This document shows positions 10,728 through 18,776 of a DNA stretch of 45,891 bases, one piece after another. A program made the translations under genes and the position numbers. This DNA is from Deltaproteobacteria bacterium (GTDB taxonomy: Bacteria; Myxococcota_A; UBA796; GCA-2862545), in the NCBI GenBank assembly GCA_016938035.1, contig JAFGVK010000220.1, positions 1 through 45,891 on the forward strand, written 5' to 3'. The first letter of the stretch is position 1. Every line of letters begins with the position of its first letter. Below the pieces are notes generated by a model. That model saw only the letters and a program-made list of their open reading frames with translations, had not been told where the DNA came from and ran no database searches.

Positions 10728-10880
10728 GCGCTCGCGTCTGCTGAGGCGCGGGTCCTGGCGCAACGGGCGGGGCCAACGCCCGGCGGTGGCTCCCTGGCGC
10801 GAGGGCGCTCGCGTCTGTTGAGGCGCGGGTCCCGGCGCAGCGGGCGGTCCAACGCCCGGCGGTGGCTCCCTGGCGCGAGG
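10728..10880. repeat. Two-copy 77-bp tandem repeat
   Basis: Copies at 10728–10804 and 10805–10880 both begin GCGCTCGCGTCTG and end GGTGGCTCCCTGGCGCGAGG, with a few substitutions and one 1-bp gap between them. A third copy starts at 10881 but breaks off after GCGCT. Copy 1 contains CGGGCG/CGCCCG, able to form a short stem. Confidence 0.85.
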
Positions 10881-11367
10881 GCGCTGTGGGCGAGGGCAGC
10901 CAAGGGCGCGGGGGACCTCGCCAGCGTGCGGCGGGTGTGCGTGGGCGCTCGCGGGGTGGTCGCCAACCCGCGGCGCCGCGGCCCGTGTCTCTGAGGGGTG
11001 CTGCCGCCCCCCGCTAGCGCGTCGAGCGGGTGATCTTTCGCGATCAACTGGAGTCAGGTTCGCCCGTGGATGCCGAGGTCAGGTTTCGGAGGAGGGAGCT
11101 TGCTGGAGCATGGAAGGACGCCTGGCGGACGCCTAGCCATGATCACCGGTTGGCCCAAGGTCTGCTCACCGTGCTGGCGGTGGGAGAGGGCGCTGCCAGC
11201 GCGCTGAGATCCTCATCTCCGACGGCCACATGGCCACCGCCAAGGGGGCCTCGCCCTCCTCCGTGTCCCTCGTTGGGGCCGGGGACCGCGTCCCCCCCTG
11301 CTGGGGGCTTGCCGCCCCCTCTCGCCCTGCGTGATCGGGCGCTCCCCCTGTGTCGGAGGCCCCCCGG

Positions 11368-11398
11368 ATGACCCACTCGGGAGAGCCGATGATCAAGG
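11368..11398 (-). repeat. Dispersed repeat, copy 3 (module A only)
   Basis: 31 bp match positions 125–155 with 3 mismatches. On the minus strand both read LII(V/G)SP(Q/E)WV from a TTG. Module B is absent here; the frame continues into unrelated sequence. Like the other copies it lies just 3' of a minus-strand gene, the GMC oxidoreductase gene that ends at 11458. Confidence 0.65.
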
Positions 11399-11408
11399 CC
11401 GGACGCCA

Positions 11409-11424
11409 CGGGAGAGACCTCCCG
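11409..11424 (-). terminator. Hairpin downstream of the GMC oxidoreductase gene
   Basis: CGGGAG and CTCCCG form a perfect 6-bp stem with a 4-nt loop, 34 nt past the minus-strand stop at 11458. There is no U tract, so termination is possible but unproven. Confidence 0.35.
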
Positions 11425-11457
11425 ATGAGCGACAGGAGGGGGCGCCTGATCGCCGCG

Positions 11458-12960
11458 CTACGCTCCCTCCTCCAGCAACCGTCTGGTGAAGGTCCTGCTC
11501 AGCGCCATGATGGTGTGCTGTGGGTTCACCCCCAGGTTGGAGGGGATCACCGCCGCGTCTACCACCAGCAGCCCGCGCACCCCGCGCACCCTGCCACGAG
11601 GGTCGCACACGGCGCGCTGCGGGTCTGCCCCCATCACCGCCCCGCCGAACAGGTGCGAGAGGATCGCGACCCAGTGGCGGGGATCCAGGGAGGCCTGGAG
11701 GATCCTGTCCACCTGGTCGGGGCCCAGGCTGTAGGGGAGGCCGACCACCCCGGGAACTACCGCCTCGGCACCAGCGGCGAAGTGGGTGCGGGCGAGGGTC
11801 CAGATGGCGTGGCGCGCTCGCTCCATGTCGGCGCGATCCAGGGTGTAGCGCACCACCGGCGCCCCGCCCCACCCGGCGCGCACTGTCCCCACCGACTCGG
11901 CGCGGATGCCCACAACGAAGCAGGCCATGTGGCGGTAGGCCGCGAGGCGGTCCACCAGCGCCTTGCCGCCCCCCATCAGGCGGCCTGCCACCAGCTCCGG
12001 CGGCATGGAGAGGGTCTCCAGCTTATAGCCGGGGTCGGTGCGGAAGGCGGTGCTCGCCCATCCCTGCGAGGCGCCCTGCACCATGTCCACCGGGTCGGGG
12101 TAGATCCCGAACGAGGTGGTCCCTGGGTGTGCCCGGAAGCCCTCTCCCAGCGCAGGGTGGCGGACCCCGGAGCGCTGGAGCAGCGTCGGGGTGTGGGCTG
12201 CGGAGGCTGCGAGGATCACGGCTTTGTCGGCGTCGACGCGGAACGTGCCCCCCGGGCGACCGGTGATCGGGTCGATGAAGCGCCCAGCCACCCCCACCGC
12301 CTTGCCGCCCTGCACCAGCACCCTGCGCACCGGGGCGTTGGACAGCACCCACCCACCCGCGTCCAGCACCTGCGGGACGTAGACCAGGTCGGCGGAGCGC
12401 TTGTGGCCCCTGCGACAGCCCTGGAGGCAGGTGCCCGCGCCCGCGCAGCCGGGCGTGGCGCGGACCGTGGGGTGGCTAGGGTAGCCAGCCGCCGCCGCGC
12501 CGGCGAGGGCGAGGGCGTTGTGGCGGCCCAGCTGGTCGGGCTGGGTCGGGCCCACCTCTAGCTCGGCCTCGATCTCATCCTGCGCGGCCCACACCGCGTC
12601 CGCTAGGCCGTCGATCCCCAGTTCCGAGGACCACCGCTCGAAGAGATCCGCAGGCGTCCGCACGATAATCGCCGAGTTGACCACCGTCCCGCCGCCCACC
12701 GCGCGCCCCTGCACGATCGGCCACAGGGCCCTGCCCCTGGTGATGCTCACCCCCCACTGGTCGAGGGTCGCGCCGAAGGTCCCCAGGATCGAGTGGGGGA
12801 GGTCCTGGGGCTGGCGCCAGGCGCCTGCCTCGATCAGCGCCACCCTGGCGCCAGCGCGCGCCAGCTCAGCGGCGGCGATGGCGCCGCCCGCGCCGCTCCC
12901 GACCACCACGTAGTCGGCCGACAGGTGGGTGGGCCTCACCCCGGCGGAGCGGTGGGTCAT
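11458..12960 (-). CDS. GMC-family FAD-dependent oxidoreductase
   Basis: This 500-residue flavoenzyme has the FAD-binding GxGxxG segment VVGSGAGGAIAAAELA near residue 20. GRAVGGGTVVNSAI follows at about 85, then a Cys-rich insertion CAGAGTCLQGC near 170–180. The C-terminal GMC block contains the likely catalytic His (SHLFGGAVMG) and VNPQHTIMALS. The layout fits the long-chain alcohol oxidase/cholesterol oxidase side of the family rather than choline dehydrogenase; the substrate is unknown. Its ATG overlaps the stop of the preceding 134-residue gene (ATGA), indicating translational coupling. It is the last gene of a probable operon starting with tryptophanase. Confidence 0.88.
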   Translation of the reverse strand: MTHRSAGVRPTHLSADYVVVGSGAGGAIAAAELARAGARVALIEAGAWRQPQDLPHSILGTFGATLDQWGVSITRGRALWPIVQGRAVGGGTVVNSAIIVRTPADLFERWSSELGIDGLADAVWAAQDEIEAELEVGPTQPDQLGRHNALALAGAAAAGYPSHPTVRATPGCAGAGTCLQGCRRGHKRSADLVYVPQVLDAGGWVLSNAPVRRVLVQGGKAVGVAGRFIDPITGRPGGTFRVDADKAVILAASAAHTPTLLQRSGVRHPALGEGFRAHPGTTSFGIYPDPVDMVQGASQGWASTAFRTDPGYKLETLSMPPELVAGRLMGGGKALVDRLAAYRHMACFVVGIRAESVGTVRAGWGGAPVVRYTLDRADMERARHAIWTLARTHFAAGAEAVVPGVVGLPYSLGPDQVDRILQASLDPRHWVAILSHLFGGAVMGADPQRAVCDPRGRVRGVRGLLVVDAAVIPSNLGVNPQHTIMALSRTFTRRLLEEGA

Positions 12961-13361
12961 GGCGTCACCTCCCCCGCCAGGGTGGTGCGGGGATCGGGCG
13001 GAAGCGGCGCGAGGGCCAGCGCCCTGCGCACCTGATCTTGCGCCCCCCAGGCGAGCCCGGCGTTCATCTTGAGGGTGAAGATCAGCATCTTGTACAGGTA
13101 CAGCGGGTGGGATGCGGCCCGGTCCGCGTGCAGGTCCAGCCGCTCGGCGCTGAGCCAGAGCGAGGGCAGGGGGAGCCCCACGGTGAGCAGAGGGCTCAGG
13201 GTGAAGGCCAGCGCGCCCGCGATCAGGCCCAGGCGGAACAGGAGCGGCGCCTCCGCGTCCAACCTGTCAAGGTGCGCGTGGGCAGCCTCCTCGGCCAGCC
13301 CAGGCAGCGCGTCGGTGTGGGGGAAGAAGGCCTGCATGGCGCGGGTGAGGATCCAGCGCAT
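12957..13361 (-). CDS. Small membrane-associated protein coupled to the GMC oxidoreductase
   Basis: This 134-residue protein belongs to no family I recognise. GGAG lies 6 nt upstream of its ATG. One clear hydrophobic segment (LIAGALAFTLSPLLTVGLPL, about 47–66) is followed by a polar stretch and a second amphipathic helix (YLYKMLIFTLKMNAGLAWG). The stop codon overlaps the GMC start (ATGA), so the two are probably made in fixed ratio. It could be a membrane anchor or small subunit, comparable in logic to the helical N-terminal region of long-chain alcohol oxidases. That comparison is inference, not homology I can demonstrate. Confidence 0.7.
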   Translation of the reverse strand: MRWILTRAMQAFFPHTDALPGLAEEAAHAHLDRLDAEAPLLFRLGLIAGALAFTLSPLLTVGLPLPSLWLSAERLDLHADRAASHPLYLYKMLIFTLKMNAGLAWGAQDQVRRALALAPLPPDPRTTLAGEVTP

Positions 13362-13391
13362 CGCACACTCCGGGATAGACCCTCTGTGCTA

Positions 13392-14324
13392 TTAGGCGAC
13401 CCTGCGCTCGAGCACCACCGCCAGGTGCTCGATTTGCGGTCGGGAGCGATCGGGGAGCAGGGCGCGCAGGTGCAGCGCCATCGCGTCCGAGGGCCAGGTG
13501 ACCTTCCCCAGGTGGGTCAGTTGGTGCACGTGAAGGCCGCTGCGACCGATCTGGTCGCGGCAGTCTGCCTCGGTGAGCGGGGCAGCCAGGAGGGGCGCCC
13601 ACGCCTGTCGGATGAGCCTGGCGACCAGCGGCCCTCTGGTCAGCTCCAGGTAGAAGCGCAGCTCGTCGTCCGCTAGCGTGAGGTGCCCCCAGGGGGGGAG
13701 GATGGAGTTGGTGGAGGGGGCCTCGTCGTCGCCATTCGGGCGGTGGGGAACCCGGACCCCTGACAGGAGGGGACCGATGCACAGCACGGCGACCCCGCCT
13801 GGGGTGAGCGCGTGCCGAAGCTGACGCAGCGTCTGGTGGAGGGGCGCCGAGGTGGGGGCCCTGCCAACCCAGCGGATCAGCGCGCCGTCCGCAGTGGCCA
13901 GGGCCTCGGCGGTGGACAGTGGCTCGGCGCCCGCGCCGAGGTGTGCGGCGGCTAGGGCCTTCAGCGCCTCGTTCAGGGGGGGAGGGCGAGGGAGCACCGG
14001 GCGCTCAGCCATGTCGATCATCAGCTCGCGGTGGTTCTCTCGTGCCAGCTCATGCTCGGGAACCAGCTCTAGCGCGGCCTCCAGGCAGGCTCGTGCGCTG
14101 AGGCGATCCGCCGCGTCATACCGGAGCACGCCCAGGTCGGAGAGCAGGTCCGCCGCGGCGGCTGCACAGGCCCGCTCGGGGCACCGCCAGTGCCGGGCCA
14201 GGGCGCGCACCGCCTCGGTTGCGGCAAGGTCTGCGGCCCCCTCCTCCACGAGCGCGCGCACCCGCTCACGGCCCAGGGAGAGCGCGTGGAGCGGGTCGTC
14301 GTGGTTGACCTGTAGCTGGAGCAC
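13392..14324 (-). CDS. Protein of unknown function with helical N-terminus and methyltransferase-like segment
   Basis: This 310-residue protein uses a GTG start, placed by GGAGG 5 nt upstream. Residues 1–110 are helical and Ala/Leu-rich, with possible TPR-like spacing (SARACLEAALELVPEHELARENH). The middle (LRQLRHALTPGGVAVLCIG) resembles the beta-4/beta-5 part of class I SAM-dependent methyltransferases. GLHVHQLTHLG later resembles the motif near the fold's end. I do not find the N-terminal glycine-rich SAM loop, so it may be degenerate or a different Rossmann-like protein. It sits 52 nt after tryptophanase and 30 nt before the 134-residue gene, in a four-gene string. Confidence 0.65.
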   Translation of the reverse strand: MLQLQVNHDDPLHALSLGRERVRALVEEGAADLAATEAVRALARHWRCPERACAAAAADLLSDLGVLRYDAADRLSARACLEAALELVPEHELARENHRELMIDMAERPVLPRPPPLNEALKALAAAHLGAGAEPLSTAEALATADGALIRWVGRAPTSAPLHQTLRQLRHALTPGGVAVLCIGPLLSGVRVPHRPNGDDEAPSTNSILPPWGHLTLADDELRFYLELTRGPLVARLIRQAWAPLLAAPLTEADCRDQIGRSGLHVHQLTHLGKVTWPSDAMALHLRALLPDRSRPQIEHLAVVLERRVA

Positions 14325-14376
14325 CTCACCTCCGCCTCCCCCCTTCGGCAGGCGGGGCGCGGGGTTGAGGGACAGT

Positions 14377-15732
14377 CTAGAGGGGCGCGAGCGTGGCGAG
14401 GAAATGGCGCAGGAAGGGGGGCGCCTCTACGATCTGGTACCCGCGCAGCGACGCGGCCTTGGCTGCGACGCGCGCGGCTACCTCGATCACGTAGTCCACG
14501 TGAGACTGCGTGTAGACGCGCCGCGGTACCGCGAGGCGACACAGCTCCAGCCCCGCCTCCGGGAACATCAGCGAGCCCACCTCCACAGAGCGCACGCCTC
14601 CCTCCAGGTACATCGCCGCGGCGAAGACCTGCCCGGGGAACTGCTCTGGGGGGATGTGCGGCAGCAGCGCCCCCGCGTTGACGAACACCGCGTGGCCCCC
14701 GGGAGGGCGCACAACGGGCACGCCCACCGACTCCAGCCCCTCAGCGAAATAGGCGATCGAGCGGGAGCGGTAGCGCAGGTAGCCCGGGTCCAGCGCCTCG
14801 TCGAGCCCGACCGCCAGCGCGGCCAGATCGCGCCCCGCCAGCCCCCCGTAGGTGATGAAGCCCTCCCCCAGGATCAGCTCGTTGCGGAACAGGTCGGCCC
14901 AGTCGTCCTTGTTGGTGCACAGCAGCCCGCCGATGTGGACGATACCGTCTTTCTTGGCGGACATGGTGCAGCCGTCCGAGAGCTCAAAGAAGCGCCGCGC
15001 GATCTGGTGCAGGGACCAGTCGGCGTACCCGGGCTCCCTGGTGTGGATGAACCAGGCGTTCTCGGCGAAGCGGGCCGCATCGAGGAAGAAGGGCACCCCC
15101 GCCGCGCGACACCTGGCGCTGACCGCCTCGATGTTGGCCATGCTCACCGGCTGGCCCCCCACCGCGTTGTTGGTCATCGTCAGCATCACCAGCGCGATCT
15201 CGTCCCTGCGGGTGGCCAGGGCGAGCTCGAGGGCGTCTAGGTCCATGTCGCCCTTGAAGGCGTCGGTGGTGGCGGGGTCGTGGGCCAAGGCGACGGGGAT
15301 GTCCTCCGCGATGGCGCCAGCCTGCTCGATGTTGGCCCGGGTGGTGTCGAAGTGGGTGTTGTTGAGCACCACCTTGCCGGGCGGAAGCACCGTGCGCGCC
15401 ATGATCCGCTCTGCGGCGCGCCCTTGGTGGACAGGGAAGATGTGCTGGTAGCCGGTGAGGCGGCGCACCACCTGGTGGAGCTGAGCGAAGGATCTGCTGC
15501 CCGCATAGGACTCGTCGCCGTTGGCCAGCGCGCCCCACTGGTTGCCGCTCATCGCCCCGGTCCCCGAGTCGGTGAGCATGTCGATCGTCACCTCACTGGA
15601 TTGGAGGCGAAACAGGTTGTGACCGACGCGATCCAGGTTCGCCTCCCGCTGTGCTCTGGTGAGGATGGGGATGTCCTCCACCATCTTGATGCGGAACGGC
15701 TCGATGATGGTCTTGAAATCCCAGTCTTCCAT
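14377..15732 (-). CDS. tnaA: Tryptophanase (beta-eliminating lyase)
   Basis: This 451-residue PLP enzyme aligns across its length with tryptophanase/tyrosine phenol-lyase. Shared residues are Tyr76 (GDESYAGS), Arg105 (HQGRAAE), Asp218 and Arg221 (LDAARFAEN) and PLP Lys261 (MSAKKDG). Three positions that separate the two enzymes favour tryptophanase: Asp129 (FDTT, where the phenol-lyase has Thr), Val385 (RSVEVG, where the phenol-lyase has Arg) and His443 (LRHF, where the phenol-lyase has Phe). Predicted reaction: tryptophan to indole, pyruvate and ammonia. GGAGG precedes the ATG. No tnaC-like leader or tnaB permease is adjacent. It is the first gene of a minus-strand run ending in a GMC oxidoreductase. 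Confidence 0.93.
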   Translation of the reverse strand: MEDWDFKTIIEPFRIKMVEDIPILTRAQREANLDRVGHNLFRLQSSEVTIDMLTDSGTGAMSGNQWGALANGDESYAGSRSFAQLHQVVRRLTGYQHIFPVHQGRAAERIMARTVLPPGKVVLNNTHFDTTRANIEQAGAIAEDIPVALAHDPATTDAFKGDMDLDALELALATRRDEIALVMLTMTNNAVGGQPVSMANIEAVSARCRAAGVPFFLDAARFAENAWFIHTREPGYADWSLHQIARRFFELSDGCTMSAKKDGIVHIGGLLCTNKDDWADLFRNELILGEGFITYGGLAGRDLAALAVGLDEALDPGYLRYRSRSIAYFAEGLESVGVPVVRPPGGHAVFVNAGALLPHIPPEQFPGQVFAAAMYLEGGVRSVEVGSLMFPEAGLELCRLAVPRRVYTQSHVDYVIEVAARVAAKAASLRGYQIVEAPPFLRHFLATLAPL

Positions 15733-15846
15733 GACGGGTTCCTCCGGAGTAGAAACGGAAGATAGGACGCGGGGCGTCGCGGCACAAGCCGGGGCGGGCG
15801 ATCGCGCGGGAAGGTGGCAGTGGACGCCCTGATCACGGGAGGCAAG

Positions 15847-16239
15847 ATGCGGTGGACGCGGACGGTGTTGGTGGCGCTGGTGGTGGGCTGGACCCTCGCC
15901 TGCGCCGGCGTGGTGGAGGGAGACCTCACCCTGGACGGCGCGCCGTTCAGCGCCACGAGCTGTGCCTCCGGGGCCCCGCAGGGCTTCGTGGGGGTGGACC
16001 TGTTGGACGACTCGGGGCGCAAGCTGCGCCTGGAGACCGGCGCCGACGGGCAGGCCTTTGTGAGGCTCTTTGAATCAGGTCTGTCTGCGGCTGAGGAGCT
16101 CGGGACCTGCGGGCCGATGAGCCTCACAGAGCAGAACTCGGAGATCAACGGGGTGAAGAACGTGATGGGCGACGCGGAGCTGTCGTGCTCCGGGGCCCAC
16201 ACCCTGGCCGGGCACGTCCACTACGAGAACTGTCACTAG
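15847..16239 (+). CDS. Small predicted lipoprotein
   Basis: This 130-residue product is placed by GGAGG at 15838–15842 and the ATG at 15847. The signal peptide MRWTRTVLVALVVGWTLAC puts the lipid Cys at 19. The mature part holds four further cysteines (ATSCASG, GTCGP, LSCSG, ENCH) that could form two disulfides. No family is recognised. Its TAG stop overlaps the stop of the convergent LarA-like gene: both share the palindrome CTAG at 16236–16239. Confidence 0.7.
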   Translation: MRWTRTVLVALVVGWTLACAGVVEGDLTLDGAPFSATSCASGAPQGFVGVDLLDDSGRKLRLETGADGQAFVRLFESGLSAAEELGTCGPMSLTEQNSEINGVKNVMGDAELSCSGAHTLAGHVHYENCH

Positions 16240-17333
16240 CTGAGCGATGGCTCCACCGTGGCTCCGGCCAGCTGCGGGAGCAGGTGGAAGGCGTCGGGCA
16301 CGGTGATGGCGCGGGGGCCCGCGAGGGACGCGGCGGGGACGCTGGTGGCGTCGAGGCCGTAGGGGCGCAGGGTGGCCGCGGTGTCGCAGCCGGTGATCAC
16401 CAGCCTGTAGCGTCGCGCGAGGCGCGCCAGCATCAGGGCCCGCTGGGTGCCCGCGCCGCGGGGGGCCTCCCCCACCAGCAGCGCATCGAGGTTCCCCGCG
16501 TGGGCCGCCATCGCCTCGGCGAAGGCCCGCTCCCCAGAGCCCTGCCCCATGCCCTCGGGGCAGGCCGCGTCGAGGAACAGGGTCGCGCCGTCCTCCAGCG
16601 GGGGGGCAGGGGACAGGGCGAGGTAGGTGGCGGCGCGGCTCGCCTGGTAGAGGTTGACCGCCTTGGTCGTGGGGACCCGCAGGATCACCTCGCGGGCGCG
16701 CGCAGACACTTGATACCAGCTGCGCAGGCCCGCTGCCGCCTGGCGCAGGGTGGGCGAGGGGGGGCCGGCGAACCAGCGCGCGCCGTTGAAGAGCAGCGCC
16801 AACGCTACGCCCAGGCGCTCTCCCATCGCGTCGATGGCGGCCCGGAAGGGGTTGGGGTGGAGCTGCCCCACGATCACCTCGGGGTGGAGGACCACGTCGC
16901 GGTGGTGGAGCGCGTCCAGGGTTGCCCTGCCTCCCAGCCCGACCACCACCCCCTTGTGCCCTCCGGAGAACCCCGCGTACTGGTGCAGCTCCACCACCCC
17001 CACCGAGATCCGCAGGTCCGCCTCCAGCACCAGCGGGTTCACCTCCAGCGGGTGCCCCTGGACGGTCCCCACCCGTACGCAGCGGTCTGGGTCGTGGTTG
17101 AGCACCTGCCCCGACCACACGGCGCGGAGCGGCGCTAGCTCCGCCGCGGAGAGGGGACGGTGCAGCCCCAGGCCCACCACGGCGATCCGCGCGCTGCGCG
17201 GGGGCAGCCAGCGCTCCAGGGCTGCCAGGGCGCTCACCGCGTCGATCGGCCGGGTGAGGTCTGGCAGGGCGACGAGCGCCAGGCGGTGGGGAGGTGGTGT
17301 GAGGGACGCCAGCGCCTCAGCGGGGGTGTTCAT
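16236..17333 (-). CDS. LarA-like protein (nickel-dependent lactate racemase superfamily)
   Basis: This 365-residue protein carries LarA-family hallmarks: DLTRP (Asp25/Arg28, like the substrate-side Asp-x-x-Arg of LarA), GLGLHRP (about 54–60), and VGVVELHQYAGFSGGHKG around His117. GQLHPNPFRAAI near 156–167 and a late GCDTAATLRP block are also present. LarA racemises alpha-hydroxy acids using a pincer nickel cofactor made by LarB, LarC and LarE; none of those is in this window. The real substrate is therefore open. Its start overlaps the 3' end of the AarF/UbiB kinase gene by 17 bp, suggesting co-expression. At about 365 residues it is shorter than typical LarA (about 420). Confidence 0.75.
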   Translation of the reverse strand: MNTPAEALASLTPPPHRLALVALPDLTRPIDAVSALAALERWLPPRSARIAVVGLGLHRPLSAAELAPLRAVWSGQVLNHDPDRCVRVGTVQGHPLEVNPLVLEADLRISVGVVELHQYAGFSGGHKGVVVGLGGRATLDALHHRDVVLHPEVIVGQLHPNPFRAAIDAMGERLGVALALLFNGARWFAGPPSPTLRQAAAGLRSWYQVSARAREVILRVPTTKAVNLYQASRAATYLALSPAPPLEDGATLFLDAACPEGMGQGSGERAFAEAMAAHAGNLDALLVGEAPRGAGTQRALMLARLARRYRLVITGCDTAATLRPYGLDATSVPAASLAGPRAITVPDAFHLLPQLAGATVEPSLS

Positions 17334-18672
17334 CGGCGGATCCTGTTGACGGGAGGCGACCCTCCGCGAAGTTCACGGCGTACTCTGCCTCGCGCCGGAG
17401 CAGCGCCCCCCATGGGGCGCGCACCACCAGCCGGCGGGCGATCGCGTACAGCCCGGCGAGGGCTCGGTGGAGGTAGATGAGATCGGGCGGAACAGCGATC
17501 TCGGCGTGCATGGGCAGGCGGCGAAGGGTGGGGCGCAGTCGCTCCATCACCGAGTGCTCAGCGGCGCCGATGGTGTACTCCTCGGCCCGGAACGGCGCGG
17601 CGATGGTGTCGATGAAGCTCCACAGCAGCCGGCCGGCTTGGGGGCTGTTGCCCCGCCACGCGCCCAGATCCCGCGCTGCTGCCAGCGCCAGCTCCGAGTC
17701 CCCGTCCACGCCCGCCAGCGCCGCGCGAGCGTAGTGGGCGATCCAGAATTCGTCGAAGCGCTTCACGCAGCCGAAGTCCACCAGCCCTACGGTGCCGTCC
17801 TCCTGGAACAGGAAGTTGCCGGGGTGTGGATCGGCGTGGAGGGTGCGGTGGCGGAAGACCATCTCGAAGAAGAGCCCCCCTAGCGTGTGCCCCGCCCTGG
17901 CGTGGGCCTCCGGAGCCGCGCGGCACAGGAACTCCTGGAGCGGCACCCCGGGGAGCAGGTCCATGGTCAGCACCCGATCGGAGCAGAGCGCTGGCACCAG
18001 CGCCGGCACCTTCACCCCCTCGCGGTCGCGGAGGAGACGCTGAAACTGAGCGATATTGGCGGCCTCCTGAAGGTAGTCGGTCTCTTCGTGGAGCCTGGCG
18101 CTGATCTCCTCGAAGGCCTGGTCGAGCTCCTCCCCGGACCTGCGGAGGAGCTTCCCCGAGCGGAGCAGGGCCCGGAGTACGGTCAGGTCGGTCTGGAGCG
18201 AGGGCAGGGTGCCGCGGTGCAGCACCTTCACCACGACCGGGCGGCCGGTGTGCAGCACGCCGGCGTGGGCCTGACCTAGGGAGGCGGTGCCGATGGGCCT
18301 CGGGTTGATGGAGGCGAACAACGAGGTGATGGGCCGGCCGAGGGAGCTCTCGATGTCCTCCGCGATCCACCGGTAGGGGACGGGCGGCGCCTCCCTGTTG
18401 AGGCGGGAGAGGGTGAGCACCACCTCCTCTGGCAGGTCGATCGCGCCCGCCGCCGCGGCGAGCCCCTGTCCAACCTTCATCGCGGCCCCTCGAAGCTGCC
18501 CGAGCTGCTCCGCGATCTGCTCGGCGGCTTCGAGCTGAAAGCGGCGCTTGAGCCGCGCGCGCTCCTCCTCGTCGGCCAGGACACCCTTGAGGCGCTCCTG
18601 GAGGTAGGACCGCGTCACCTTGCCGGTGAGGCCGCCGAGCCGTGTCAGCCGATCGAGTCTCCTGCCTGCCAT
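17317..18672 (-). CDS. AarF/UbiB-type atypical kinase (ABC1 family)
   Basis: This product is about 451 residues from the ATG at 18672; an upstream TTG would add 17 residues with no gain. The ABC1 signatures are present: KxGQ (AAMKVGQG), the Ala-rich loop GTASLGQAHAG, nucleotide-binding Lys in VVVKVLHRG, an acidic EEISARLHEETDY block, the catalytic HADPHPGNFLF and the metal-binding VDFG. All key residues look intact. Family members support ubiquinone or other isoprenoid-lipid metabolism and act as ATPases at the membrane; the lipid here is unknown. It overlaps and probably leads the LarA-like gene. No C-terminal membrane hairpin is obvious. Confidence 0.88.
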   Translation of the reverse strand: MAGRRLDRLTRLGGLTGKVTRSYLQERLKGVLADEEERARLKRRFQLEAAEQIAEQLGQLRGAAMKVGQGLAAAAGAIDLPEEVVLTLSRLNREAPPVPYRWIAEDIESSLGRPITSLFASINPRPIGTASLGQAHAGVLHTGRPVVVKVLHRGTLPSLQTDLTVLRALLRSGKLLRRSGEELDQAFEEISARLHEETDYLQEAANIAQFQRLLRDREGVKVPALVPALCSDRVLTMDLLPGVPLQEFLCRAAPEAHARAGHTLGGLFFEMVFRHRTLHADPHPGNFLFQEDGTVGLVDFGCVKRFDEFWIAHYARAALAGVDGDSELALAAARDLGAWRGNSPQAGRLLWSFIDTIAAPFRAEEYTIGAAEHSVMERLRPTLRRLPMHAEIAVPPDLIYLHRALAGLYAIARRLVVRAPWGALLRREAEYAVNFAEGRLPSTGSADEHPR

Positions 18673-18776
18673 AGGGTCATTCTGCACCCTCTTGAGGGGA
18701 GGAACCGTCGCATTCGGCACCAAAGGTGGACCGCGGCCGGGTTGGTCGGGCTATTCTGCGTGCCTCGGAGGTGTCC

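Larger units (their letters stand above)
10696..11457. other. Non-coding stretch of about 760 bp with tandem repeat and partial dispersed repeat
   Basis: Frames here are arginine-, proline- and glycine-rich shadows with no family motif. The stretch holds a two-copy 77-bp tandem repeat (10728–10880), module A of the dispersed repeat (11368–11398) and a perfect hairpin (11409–11424). I see nothing else. Confidence 0.6.
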
